DNA of 64,000 nt from NCBI GenBank assembly GCA_963931865.1, contig OZ007510.1, positions 12,239,981-12,303,980 on the forward strand, given 5' to 3'. The DNA comes from Axinella damicornis. Taxonomy: Eukaryota; Porifera; Demospongiae; Axinellida; Axinellidae. A model generated the notes under the pieces. The model was given only the letters and a program-made list of their open reading frames with translations. It was not told the origin of the DNA and made no database searches. Below are positions 44,392 through 54,787 of this stretch, in pieces; positions within the stretch are counted from its first letter, which is position 1; each line of letters starts with the position of its first letter. Both the position numbers and the translations under genes were made by a program.

Positions 44392-45751
44392 TCAGGGTTT
44401 ATTATGATTGAAAGATACGGTGAGGACCACACGAGCTATGACAACGATGACAGTGAGAACGATGTAGATGATGTGGAAGACCACTCCAATCTTGACTGAG
44501 AGCATTGCCCAGTAACGGGCCTTCCTTGAGGCTTGCCTTGAACTCTCATAAGCCCCACACCTGTGGAGCTTTGACACCTATGAATGAACAGATATCTACC
44601 ATTACAACCTGGTAGGGGTAAAACTGTTCTGTAGAATTCAGCAAGTCCCATCTTTGTAGGTGCTCCCCTCACACTGTGTTTGCTCCTCATGCAGTGTGGC
44701 AAGCATGCATGGAGAGCTCCCTTGGCAATACTGTTAATGATATTCATGACTCAAGCTACCGGGAGAGAGTGGCCAGATTTCAATGCAGGGCCTCCCTGCA
44801 CCTTGGACCAGATCTGAATGGTGGTACATCCCACAACAGTAATGCTATTGATGACCAGAGTACCAATGCCCATATAGGGGGCTGTGCCCTCTTTGAACCC
44901 TTGCCTACATCCCCCATTTAGCCATTTCTACACTTTAGTGCAGGGGGTGCACCCAAAGCTGACCAGAAGTCGGCTCAGAGCTGCATAGTGCAGTTTCTGC
45001 TCTGATGATTGTGAGTATACAAATGCATACGGGTCACATGACATCTATATAATATGTCATTGGGACGTGAAGGGTTAAGGGGAGAAGGGTGCAGTCTAAA
45101 TCTGCCACGCCTCTATAATATAGTAGAACTTACTTCAGTGCTTTTCACAAGAGCAATGATCCCAGTGGGGAAGAAACAGAAGAACATGGCAATTATTGCG
45201 AACCCCATGTGACTGGGAGGCGGCAGAGGAGGAGCTTGGGATGCAGGAAATGGTTGCTGTGGGATGGGAAGAAGGGGAGAGAGTCCTAGTCAGAGGTGTA
45301 CAGATTTCAGACACCTCTTGAGGGATGGGAACATGGTCTTTCACTTATAGTTGATTAGGCTGGAGATGTGATGTCACGGTACAAATCATATTACCAAAAA
45401 CATAAAGCAGCAGCTGTCAGGAGCATGCATGGGATAAAACATCTGATATTCTGGTATCCACTGTAGCTGTGAAAGCACCTCTGCAAGAGCTTCTCACCTG
45501 GCAGTTACATTACTATCAGCTATCAATGACAATGCTGGTGCAGCTGCTTTATAGCGATGGTGTTGGAGATTCATTTTGTGTACCAGAATACGATTATACC
45601 ATGGCCAACCATATTGTTTGGATATGATTTGACCTGATCAAAGCACTCCTGGACAGAAACTGAAAGTGTTTTAGTTGTTAGTTATTATAATTTGTGGCCA
45701 AATGTTGTCTATTTTTCGCAAGGTGTGCCTACACGCACACACACACACACA

Positions 45752-45798
<47 letters not shown>

Positions 45799-46460
45799 CA
45801 CACACACGCGCACACACACACACCTGTGTGTGTGTGTGGACTTGCACTTCAGTTAATTACACTGGAATGATGTCAACATTTTTGTGTAGGTCATTGCAAC
45901 CAGACATAATAATTAGTTCCAATTACCACCAGGAAGTGATCACATGACCCAGAGCAATAATATTTATCTGTGGCTCATGGCGCCATGGCAGAACAAAGAG
46001 TGAAATATTGATGATCCTGTTGGTAGAACATGCTAACTCACATGAAATAGATATTACATAATTATGTCATGCAGTCAGGTTAAGGACAAGATAACAAGCA
46101 GCTAGTCCCATTCCTTTCCTTGTGAAGCTAGATTACGTATCATTTAGTCTTCTGAACCATGTTCCTACTGTTTCCGCACACTGCTCGTCTCTCCCCTTAC
46201 CACAACCACAGTTGTCTGCTGCACGCTGCTGGTTGCTGCTGATGGCGGCCCCCATTTCACCTTAGTATCCCCTACTACCTGGGCAGGTGGCAGGGAGTAG
46301 GGAGGGGGGTTCGGCGAGATTGGGCTAACGTTACCCTCGTCTTTTAGCTCAGAAGGAGCAGGGATTTCAGTGGTGGAGACTTGGGGGCTCTTAGAGAGAG
46401 GTACCTCATCGTCGCCCTCACTTGCAAGACTAGTATTATCAGAAAGAAGCTTCTTTCGCT
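44392..46460 (-). CDS. CD225/dispanin-family membrane protein A, 3 exons seen, 5' end missing
   Basis: Exons in transcript order: 46279-46460, 45134-45256, 44392-44577, in phase; 162 aa seen. The N-terminal part is Ser/Pro-rich and has a PPPY motif (SPNPPPYSLPPAQ), a ligand for WW domains of NEDD4-type ligases. Next comes PPPSHMGFAIIAMFFCFFPTG, a first hydrophobic segment with the CD225 pattern (aromatic, Cys, Pro-x-Gly), then ALVKSTE. After the last intron come SSRQASRKARYWAMLS and a second hydrophobic helix (VFHIIYIVLTVIVVIA). CD225 proteins are two-helix or hairpin-anchored membrane proteins that include IFITM and SYNDIG/PRRT members. The usual A-G-D loop is replaced by CGAYES. Exon 46279-46460 starts at an acceptor (CATGCAG) in phase 1, so an upstream start exon exists but was not found. 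Confidence 0.8.
45734..45826. repeat. (CA)n microsatellite
   Basis: CACA tract with CG and AGCA interruptions inside an intron of dispanin A, ending in a short GTGTGTGTG run. Confidence 0.95.
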
Positions 46461-47040
46461 CTGCATGTGGAAATGAGAGTCATTGCGGTGTAAATGTCAT
46501 GGACAGTGGACATTATCATCCCATAATAATCATTGTATCCCACCATTGTAACGAGATTCTTTGATGCCGAACTATTTGAAAAGTGAGGAACACTACAAGT
46601 GGCAAAGGCGGTGCTTAAATAGTGCGGAATGATGAAATTCAGGTGTGACACATACATAAAATGCATGAATCATGGCTGCATATCACTGTCACATGATGAC
46701 ATCATAAATTAGTCACATGATGACATCATAAAATATTGTACACCTGAGCTGAACGCTAAGCTCTGTACAGGCAGAGCCTGTATGTATCATCATGGACAAT
46801 ACACTACTTAGCTACGTGTATGGACAAAACATGTTCTCCAGGAGATAACTTCCCAGGCAAACCAGGGCTTTAATACCTACAATCATAGCTAGCTACCTAT
46901 CTGGACAACGGAGGCACCAAATCAGATTCATCTTGTAACTAGAAGTAACACAGGCCTTTAAGAAACATGGGATGGCTCCCAGACCTTAGCTCTCTAGCGT
47001 TTGATCGCTTTTACAGTGCCTACTGAGTAGGCACACAATG

Positions 47041-47088
47041 TTAGTCTCGCGTGGCCAGGTTGGGTCTGGCCGGCCACGCGAGACTAAG
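47041..47088. mobile_element. GC-rich hairpin TAGTCTCGCGTGGCC
   Basis: TAGTCTCGCGTGGCC pairs with GGCCACGCGAGACTA around GGTTGGGTCTGGCC-type spacer. Its end TAGTCTCG resembles the long-loop hairpin subfamily. No target duplication seen. Confidence 0.7.
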
Positions 47089-47109
47089 TTGAAGCTGAAG
47101 GTGTAGCTA

Positions 47110-47366
47110 GAAGTTAAGAATCCTGAGAACGAGGCTGAGGAGACATAGCTAGCTACATATTTAGAGTGTAATGGTAGCTAGCTACATGTATTCAACAGGC
47201 CAACCTTCACCACTCATACTTTCAGCGAGCTCTAGCTGTTGTCCAGAAGTTAAGAATCCTGAGAACGAGGCTGAGGAGACATAGCTAGCTACATATTTAG
47301 AGTGTAATGGTAGCTAGCTACATGTATTCAACAGGCCAACCTTCACCACTCATACTTTCAGCGAGC
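47110..47366. repeat. 137-bp tandem duplication
   Basis: The segment from AGAAGTTAAGAATCCTGAGA through CACTCATACTTTCAGCGAGC appears at 47,110 and again at 47,247 with almost no differences, so it is recent. Confidence 0.9.
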
Positions 47367-50300
47367 CTCTCAACTCTGTCTGTAACTAGATTCGTCTGCT
47401 CTTCACTGCACTGTCTAAACAAGTGACGTGACGGAATATAATCGTAAACACAGCGCGCTATATAGCGCGCTAGCTAGCCGGCCTCGTTCCCAAGCCCCGC
47501 CCAGTCTTTCGTCACTTGCGCATTGCGCAGTACTGTATTTCGTGCTACGGAAAGCGGCGCGCGGGCCTGGGAGGCCTCGAGGCTGGAGATGTGAGATTTG
47601 CTTCCGGCATGCATTAGCGGATTGTTGCGCAATAAGGGTCTACGTAGTTAGCTTGTTGCACAACAGGTTGATAGCTTGGTATACGGTACCATCCCTCATC
47701 GGTAGCTATTGTCAAGGGGATATTCTTCACATGTGTATAGCCTTCATTCCCAGGCCACTACACGCTTGCAGCATCCAAATACGGCTAGGAATTTGCATAC
47801 TGCACCTTAAGCGATCAAATATTGGCAGTGGGAATGAGGCTACTTTGCAGGTGCACCTTTTTTCCTGAGTAGCTAGAACTGAGTGCCATGGAAACACTAT
47901 TTAGTGGTATCTGGGGTATGTTAGCTACCTGGTTTAGCTAATGGGTGACTGGGCATGATTTGTATGTCCTTGGTATGACCTGCATTTAAACTCTATCCCA
48001 AGGCCCCTAGCCTTGTTCCCAGGGCCACGCTATTTCAGTTACACAAGAATGCGGAGCAAACTGCAAACGGCAAAAGGCTGTGTGGGGCCTGGGAACAAGT
48101 GGGCTTCCCAATCGCTTGATTGTGATGTATGCATGCAATGTAGTCTACCTTTGTTGCGTATTCATGTCTCATATATATATAAGTCCCCTTAGGCCTAGGG
48201 CTGATTTCAGGTACAGTGATTGTTTATTGTTGCTCAGTACAGTTGTGAGCAAACTAGCTACCTCTCACTAGCTACCGGTCCTGGGCCAGTTCCAGGAAAT
48301 CATACACCCACTACCCTATAGATATACCTAATACCCTCTTCTGCTGACTAGAACACAGATCATATGACACCTTGGAGTCCCTGGTTTGATGCATGTGAGA
48401 GTCTGGCTGGCGAGACTACTACAGATTATAATGATGCTGTTGGACCATAAATTATGCATGAGCAATTAACAGTGAAGTGCATGGGGTTCCTCTCAAAGGG
48501 AGCATATGAATATTAGGTGAGACGTGCATCTGATTCAATCCTGATGTGTACTGGTACAAACTGCGGCAAACTCTTAGTGTTTTCTTAGGGTTTGTGTGTC
48601 TTGGTAGCTAGTGGAGCACCCTCAGGCTATATCCCGGCTACCTATAGCTCTAGAGCTAGCTACATTGTTTCTCTCTTGATGTCAAAGTAGCTATTTTGGG
48701 TTTCACATTTCTGTCATGTCAATTATTGCTGTAGCTAGCAATTTTAAATTTCCTACAGTAATAATCAGTGAGAGACATCCATGCTATATGCAGATGAATT
48801 GTTCTGTTTCTTTAGTCTTGCCGACCATGCATGCAGAACCTCACATGAAAAATTGAGAGGTTAAATTCGCATAACTGTCTCATGCACAAACACTTGCAAT
48901 CTGCCTTCTCATGCAGAAATGTTGTGCTGTCCCAAAAATGTTAAGCAAGTCATTTTGTTGTTAGTATAATTATAGCAATGCTTCTTCGATTAGCAATTGA
49001 TAGTTGGGCATCAGGGCCAAAGAACCTTTTGCATACATCACTTGGCAAATCCAGGCAGTTACAGGCCCGAGCTAGAGTGAAGTCTGGAGCCTACTGAGTT
49101 CAGTCTGTGGCACTCCAGCATGGCATTCTGCGTGCATGCTGCAAGTTTGAGGCTCGAGTTCATTGATTTCAGCTGGTTCTTGTCACTCTTTGCTTCTCAT
49201 TTATTGCCTTTCTGTCTTCCCTTTGCAATGCTAGCTATGTCTGCTTGGTAGCTATAGCTACTGATGATTATCCTATGATAGTGTTGATGGAGTTTTGTGC
49301 ACATGACAAATTTATCTAATCCGTGACTGCAAATAGGATGCCATAGCCAGAATTGCAACTGTTTCATGAGGATGATACTTACTACACAATGTCTGGGAAG
49401 TTAAATCACACAAGTGTGCAGACAAGAGCAGGAAGAGGGCACTGTGTCTAGTGGTTTGCAGGTCTTCACAGGATAAAGTACAATCCTCTGAAACCATAGG
49501 GTAGCATTGGTGTTACAGGAAGCTGATTTTACTACAACACCGTTTCTACTTTCTAGACATGCCTTCAGAGTTGTTGTTGTTGCATTGTAAGTAGTTACAA
49601 TGGTGGAGTAGCTACATGGGATCATCCGAGTTGAAGTTTATAGCAATTGGATCTTGGACATTGACTGTATTTGGCAGCTTTTATCTGCAACGTTTCAATC
49701 ACATGCACTCTGGTAGCTACTCTTCTTCATGCATGCCTGAAAATTACTGGAGTGCATGCACATGTGGTCGAAACATTGCAGATACATTTCTAGCCAAATA
49801 CTGAAGATATAATTGCTAACGAATATCGCCGAGCACCGTAACCCAACACTCAAGGACTTTTGTCTTTATAAACTGGTATGCAGAGCTAATCCATGATAAT
49901 ATTATCAATGTAATTAGCTATAGAGGTCCACTGAAAGCTTCACAGATTGCGTTACTGTTTCCTAAACATCAGCATGCACTCCTGTGGATGGTGGCCATAT
50001 ACCCTGTACTACCTCACCATGCAATTTACACAGGAGGACTATATAGGGTAGCTTCATACCCAGGCCTTCTCACCCCAGTGATAGTAGTGCAAGTGACAAA
50101 CACTGGGGTGAGAAGGTCTGGGTACCAGGGTATACAGGGTAGATCTTCCAAGACAAAAGCTGTGAGGTTAACTGCGAACGTAATCTGATACTGACAGTAC
50201 TAATTTTGGGAACAACTCTGTACATTTCAATGGCAGCTGGATTTCCGTACAAACTTGCATGGAGAAGACATGAAGATGATTGACAGACAGGTTTGAAGTG

Positions 50301-50379
50301 ATCGTGAGTTAGCTATATTCAGAGCTGATAGCTGTTGATAGCTGCACAAATTTACTTGAGTGATTCTGATGATTTCGTA

Positions 50380-51176
50380 TTAATGAAACTCTCTGATGGA
50401 GTCGATCTCATAAAAGATGCCAAAGATCAATGCAACTGCAACAAGGAGAATCAGGACGGCGTACAGAACAAAGGCGATCCTTGTAGCCACTGTGTAATAG
50501 TGCTCAGCACGTTTGGATGCATACTTGGCTCCTTCTGTATCCCCTGCTTTAAGTAACCTGTCCACCTGCAGGAAGGATGAAAAGGTTAACTTGCATGCAT
50601 GTCGTATACTATTCAGGTCTTTACTTAACAGGCAGCCAGGTCAGTTTGTCACATGGGATACCGATTTGGCTGTCATCTTCACCTTGGCAACTATATCGGG
50701 CGCTACATCATACATCTAAGTACCAGAGATTCCAACAAACTTGGTTTCTCAGTGCAGAACTTGTTATTGACCACACTGCAAAGGAAGTTTTGGCACATTT
50801 GTTGCTAGCCTCAGATCAGAAAACCAAAAGAATAGCTAGTACATTTCAGTGTTACAATTCAATGTTCATGTGTAAGAGACTGTAATTATGTTTCCTGTAT
50901 GTGCATATGGCTATTGACTTAGCTAATAAATGCCACACAGTCAAGAGTTAAACATATGCAACTGTCACTTACTGTAAGTGATTGGCCGAGAGCTTTCACT
51001 CCTACAGGACAAAAACAGCCAAGAGCAAAAAGAGACTGCATCATGTGGTTATCTGGCTGAGTGTTGTTGCTATCACCTCCCACCTCCATCTCCTCCTCAT
51101 AACCTGATAGTGGTACGCTGGTTGCCAGTGCATCATAGCTCCGATGCTTGTAGTCAGCTCTCAAAGGAAGTTGCAT
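50380..51176 (-). CDS. CD225/dispanin-family membrane protein B, 2 exons
   Basis: Exons 50973-51176 and 50380-50565 join in phase 0 and give a complete 129-aa protein. The cytosolic N-terminus (about 45 aa) is acidic. Then come the CD225 signatures SLFALGCFCPVGVKALGQS (first membrane segment, with a CFC palmitoylation-type cluster), DRLLKAGDTEGAKYASKRA (conserved loop) and a second membrane segment IAFVLYAVLILLVAVALIFG. Known CD225 members act in membrane fusion restriction, receptor trafficking or synapse development; the role here is not known. Exon 1 has a GTAAGT donor and exon 2 a CTGCAG acceptor. Its exon layout is the same as gene C, 1.1 kb away on the same strand, so the two are a tandem duplicate pair. 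Confidence 0.88.
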
Positions 51177-51459
51177 GCTCCAGCTCTATAACTGTACACA
51201 GTATCTTGGCAGCAGCAAACCTGGTCTGGAATGCGGGGTTCATCTGGCTCAAGAACCTGTATTCAGCGGTGAATATGATTAAAGGTACAATGTCATAATT
51301 AACACGAAGCCGTTGGCGTGGCTGGAGGTTAGTCTGTCAAGTTGTCTTCCCACCAAATTGCGTGCGCATGCATTTGCTCGCGCTCAGCGCTCATGCGCAA
51401 AATATGCGCGGCTGTATCGCATACGTGACGTCGGTACGTGCGCGTTACGTTATGCGCAG

Positions 51460-51543
51460 TAGCCCCGCCCCCCCCCCCCCCCCCCCCCAGATTTTATCTC
51501 GCAGCCGTGGAGAAATCTGGGTGGAGGCCTGGGAACGAGGTTA
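51460..51543. mobile_element. Hairpin MITE copy interrupted by a poly-C run
   Basis: The left arm TAGCCCCGCC runs into a C homopolymer (about 51,467-51,489). AGATTTTATCTCGCAGCC follows, and the right arm is GGCCTGGGAACGAGGTTA. The interior matches the 37.07-kb copy. Flanks TATGCGCAG and AATGCGCGC agree at six of nine positions. Confidence 0.7.
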
Positions 51544-51748
51544 ATGCGCGCGCTAGTTGTAACTCGCTGCCATCATAGCTAATATAGCTACTACCGCCAC
51601 GTAGGAAAATCGTCATGCTTAACTTACAAGTGGCAACCGCACTCCTGATAGGGTGCGCCTTAGGCTAGCTGCTGTGAAACACAGCGAGCTTATTTTGGCA
51701 TGTCATAGGGTCATAGCTAGCTAGCTAATTCCAAAGATGAACCAGTAG

Positions 51749-51903
51749 CTAAATTTTGGGGAGCAACTGTCAATCAAAACAGAAAAAATCTACAAGATCT
51801 CAGATTTTGATTACCGTGATGTCTATGACTCTGTCTTGAAGACCCTGGCCCCCGATATTGAAAGAGTTTGGAAGAAAGGAAAGTATTCCTTCATAAATTC
51901 CAG
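51749..51903 (+). CDS. Orphan exon-like open segment
   Basis: A frame of 51 codons plus 2 nt, opened after a TAG, encodes KTEKIYKISDFDYRDVYDS and then VLKTLAPDIERVWKKGKYSF, and ends at a GTGTGT donor. Composition is strongly protein-like (aromatic, charged, no repeats). I do not recognise the family and found no partner exon. It lies between dispanin B and C on the opposite strand. It could be a relic of an inserted gene or transposon, or an exon of an unrecognised gene. Confidence 0.35.
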
Positions 51904-52249
51904 GTGTGTCACTGTGTAGTATCTATATGGATCCCGGAGTAGCCAGGTGAAGAAGCCATGACTTTAAGACTCGTGGTATGATGTGATGGATAGGGTGCAT
52001 GGTTACAATAACAAGAGACTTGTGAGTGGTTACCATGTGACACTAGCATTGTACGCTAAGTTCAAATTCAAAAATGATCTTCATGACACACCTAAAATTT
52101 CTGCACACTGATATTGTCAATTGGGAGTTGGATACAAGAGGAAGAAAACAGAGGTAAATTTGTTCAGTCTTATCTACCTGAGTTCACCCTACACTGAGCT
52201 GACTACATAGTATAGGTACATCCAGTTAATGAGTATTGATTAACCTCTC

Positions 52250-53012
52250 CTATTCTTGATATATACTATAGCCAATTCCATAAAATATGGCGAAGAGTGC
52301 CACAGCTCCAAAGACAATAATCAGGATGAAGTACAGAACAATAGCGATCCTGAAAGCCACTGCAGCATAGTGCTCAGCCCGTTCAGATGCATGCTTGGCT
52401 GCTTCTGTATCCCCTGCTTTAAGTAACCTGTCCACCTGCACGGGGAAGGGCAAGGTCAACTCTAGTCTCGGAATCATGCAGACTCCCAACCCAAAGGGGG
52501 AGGGGGTCAGGGTTAGGCTAGCAAGAGTTGACCTAGTCTTGGAACCAGACCCCTCCCCTTTGGGTCGGGAGTCTGGTTCTGAGAAAAGGTCAACTCTTGC
52601 TATGCATGAATGGAAACTGACAAATTTGGACTGAAATATTGGATTGGTATGGCTTGTGGTTAGAAAAGCATATGCAAGTATTTGAGGTGCATGGCCTGGA
52701 ATAACCTTGGCATAATTACTAGCTATATAGCTGTGGTACACATTCTTTCAATGTTAGGTATTAGATAATAACCACTGTCAGTTGCATGATTCTTACAGTG
52801 AAAGATTGGCTGAGAGCTTTCACTCCTACTGGACAGAAGCAGCAGAGAGCAGCAAGAGACCGTGATCTGTAGTTATCTGGCGGAGTCTCCTTGCTGATGC
52901 CCTCCTCCTCTGCCTCTTTTTCCGCAGTCACTAATAGTGGCACGCTTGTTGCTGTTGCATCATAGCCAGTCTGGTCCTTGTAGCTGGTTTTCAGAGGAAC
53001 TTCAGCCTGCAT
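52250..53012 (-). CDS. CD225/dispanin-family membrane protein C, 2 exons
   Basis: Exons 52797-53012 and 52250-52435 join in phase 0 and give 133 aa. The start MQAEVPLKTSYKDQTGYD aligns with gene B's MQLPLRADYKHRSYD, which supports both start codons. Both continue with A-(L/T)-ATSVPL and an acidic stretch. CD225 signatures are SLAALCCFCPVGVKALSQS, DRLLKAGDTEAAKHASERA and IAIVLYFILIIVFGAVALFA. Exon 2 has exactly the same length (186 nt) and phase as in gene B, with an identical CTGCAG acceptor context. Upstream in-frame ATGs extend the frame to 53,153, but that extension has no match in gene B. It is a tandem paralogue, with function inferred only from the family. Confidence 0.88.
52462..52585. 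mobile_element. Inverted-repeat element in the dispanin C intron
   Basis: CAACTCTAGTCTCGGAATCA and GACTCCCAACCCAAAGGGGG at the left pair with CCCCTTTGGGTCGGGAGTCT at the right, followed by GGTTCTGAGAA. A second GTTGACCTAGTCTTGGAACC segment repeats the left end. It looks like two nested hairpins of the TAGTCTCG subfamily. Confidence 0.5.
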
Positions 53013-54560
53013 GGTGTCTACATGCAAGAAATGTTTATCTATTGCGTGCAAAGAAATTTGTGTATACCTTTCTCCTTTGTGCACACACATTGTAGCAACA
53101 TGCACGCACATTGTAACTAATGCGCATATGCTGTAGCTTAATAATGTAGTCACATCGTAGTTGTGCTAAGATACAATCCATAAGAGTGCAGGTAGCTATG
53201 CAAATTAATGGCTTTCACATAATTATCTCATCAGATTTCTTGACATTTGCTTCATACCTTTCTCTAATCTACTATCATGTTATAACTGTGGGAACTTAAA
53301 TCCATTGCAATTGAAATTTATAACCACTTTAATTTAATTGGAAAGCATGCCTGAGTGGGCCCCACATCTACAAGGAGCTGCATACATATACCTGTGCTGA
53401 TAGCTCATTTGCCTGAACATCATGCAGTATTATTATATAGCTAGCTATAGCTACATGTATCCTATAGTGTACCCCAGGTATAATTATAAACAAGTGGCAA
53501 ATTCATCTATATTGCAGCTTCCACAGTAATAATAACTAGAGCTTTGTCAGGCTAGGTAGCTAAGTACATGTAGCTACTTCTATGAGCTTAGTTTGCAAAA
53601 TGCCTGGCATATGACAGTACGTGGCTGAACTCACCAGTGAGTGATCAGATGCATTGTCATTCTGCATGCAAAATTTGCTTTATGTGTTTAGTGATGATCT
53701 ATGTTAAAATTTAAGCACTCAAAATGTGGCCCACAGTTAACTCACTTTCAAAGTGTTTCCTCATTAAGATGACAACAACTAGCTACCAATATAAAGTAGA
53801 CACTTTCCTAAGGAATTTGGCTTAGCATACCTTTTCAGCTTTGAAGTGAGCAAAGTCTCAATGAACTGGTTGTAGCGTGCACATAGTCCAGTGCCCAGGT
53901 ATGATCACGATATCCTAACTTGAAGCCGTGTAAATTGCTATGGAATGCAGATTTACGACAGATTGCTTGTTGTATCCACAATACCAACAATGCAGGTGTC
54001 ATACATGTGAGGTGGGGTGCTGAAGGTAGTCACTGAATCGATCCTTTTGTACATGTAGGTTTTAATCAATGAAATTGTTTGCAACACTGCCTGCGTTCAA
54101 TCAGTGCGTTGTAATATGACTGTAACTAGCTAGGCTCAGAAAACTGTCTTGCTATAAGCAGCTAAGGCTACGCTAAATGCAATTAGCTATAAAAAACGCA
54201 GTGTATATGGTATCAGAAGTGCTCTTGATGGTATAGTGCCCACTGCTACTCCGGTACTGCTGCTGCTACTGTGGAACACTGCCTGTGTTCAATCAGTGCG
54301 TTGTAATATGACTGTAACTAGCTAGGTTCAGAAAACTGTCTTGCTATAAGCAGCTAAGACTACGCTAAATGCAATTAGCTATAAAAAACGCAGTGTATAT
54401 GGTATCAGAAGTGCAAGTGCATAATGACTAATGTCATTATGCACTCTTGATGGTGTAGTGCCCATGCGCAGTACTGATACTCTGGTACTGCTGCTGCTAC
54501 TGTGGAATAGCAATTATGCAGTTGAGTTATCAAAAGGCGGGGCTAGGAGCAATGTGCGCA
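53013..54560. other. Intergenic between divergent dispanin C and the TSP1 gene
   Basis: Both promoters lie here. No exon recognised. The distal part is a 192-bp-offset duplication (54,083-54,274 and 54,275-54,500). Confidence 0.5.
54083..54500. repeat. Two-copy duplication, the second copy with a 30-bp palindromic insert
   Basis: Copy 1 begins AACACTGCCTGCGTTCAATC at 54083 and copy 2 begins at 54275. They match through GGTATCAGAAGTGC and then CTCTTGATGG. Copy 2 has an additional 30 bp at 54415-54444 that folds on itself (GTGCATAATGAC ... GTCATTATGCAC), while copy 1 keeps the uninterrupted site. Confidence 0.85.
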
Positions 54561-54572
54561 TGTGCAGATGGA

Positions 54573-54605
54573 TGACGTAATGCATTCCACATTCAAAATG
54601 GCGGT
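54573..54605 (+). promoter_or_regulatory. CRE/ATF-like and YY1-like motifs near the TSP1-gene start
   Basis: TGACGTAA at 54573-54580 matches a CRE half-site variant. TCAAAATGGCGG at 54593-54604 matches the YY1-type promoter motif often found just downstream of animal transcription starts. They lie 180-215 bp upstream of the inferred start codon. The ATG in the second motif also opens an overlapping frame. Confidence 0.4.
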
Positions 54606-54787
54606 TCCAAGGAAAGCAGAGAAGCCAGAATATATCGGATTTTTTTGTGGATTAACACCAGTCTGTGGAGTACTCTGTTGTCATGCAAGAAATTCGACGG
54701 TAGACATTCCTTCTACCCCGAAATTTGGCGACTGTGCGGCTCAGAACAGCAAGGAAGAACCAACCAGTGTGAGGTGTCCTTGCCAAG

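Larger units (their letters stand above)
46461..50379. other. 3.9-kb spacer between dispanin A and B, repeats only
   Basis: It contains a 46-bp GC-rich palindrome (47,041-47,088), a 137-bp tandem duplication (47,110-47,366), degenerate hairpins at 47,479-47,583, 47,738-47,842 and 48,004-48,095, and many TAGCTAGCTAC motifs. From 48.1 to 50.3 kb I see no exon or clear repeat except a long hairpin at 50,049-50,130. The start exon of dispanin A should lie in the first part. Confidence 0.5.

Noticed and set aside
44758..44935. Minus-strand hydrophobic frame (FKEGTAPYMGIGTLVINSIT) as an alternative terminal exon of dispanin A
   Set aside because: Joined in the phase of the preceding exon it hits a stop; the exon at 44392-44577 fits both phase and CD225 family features.
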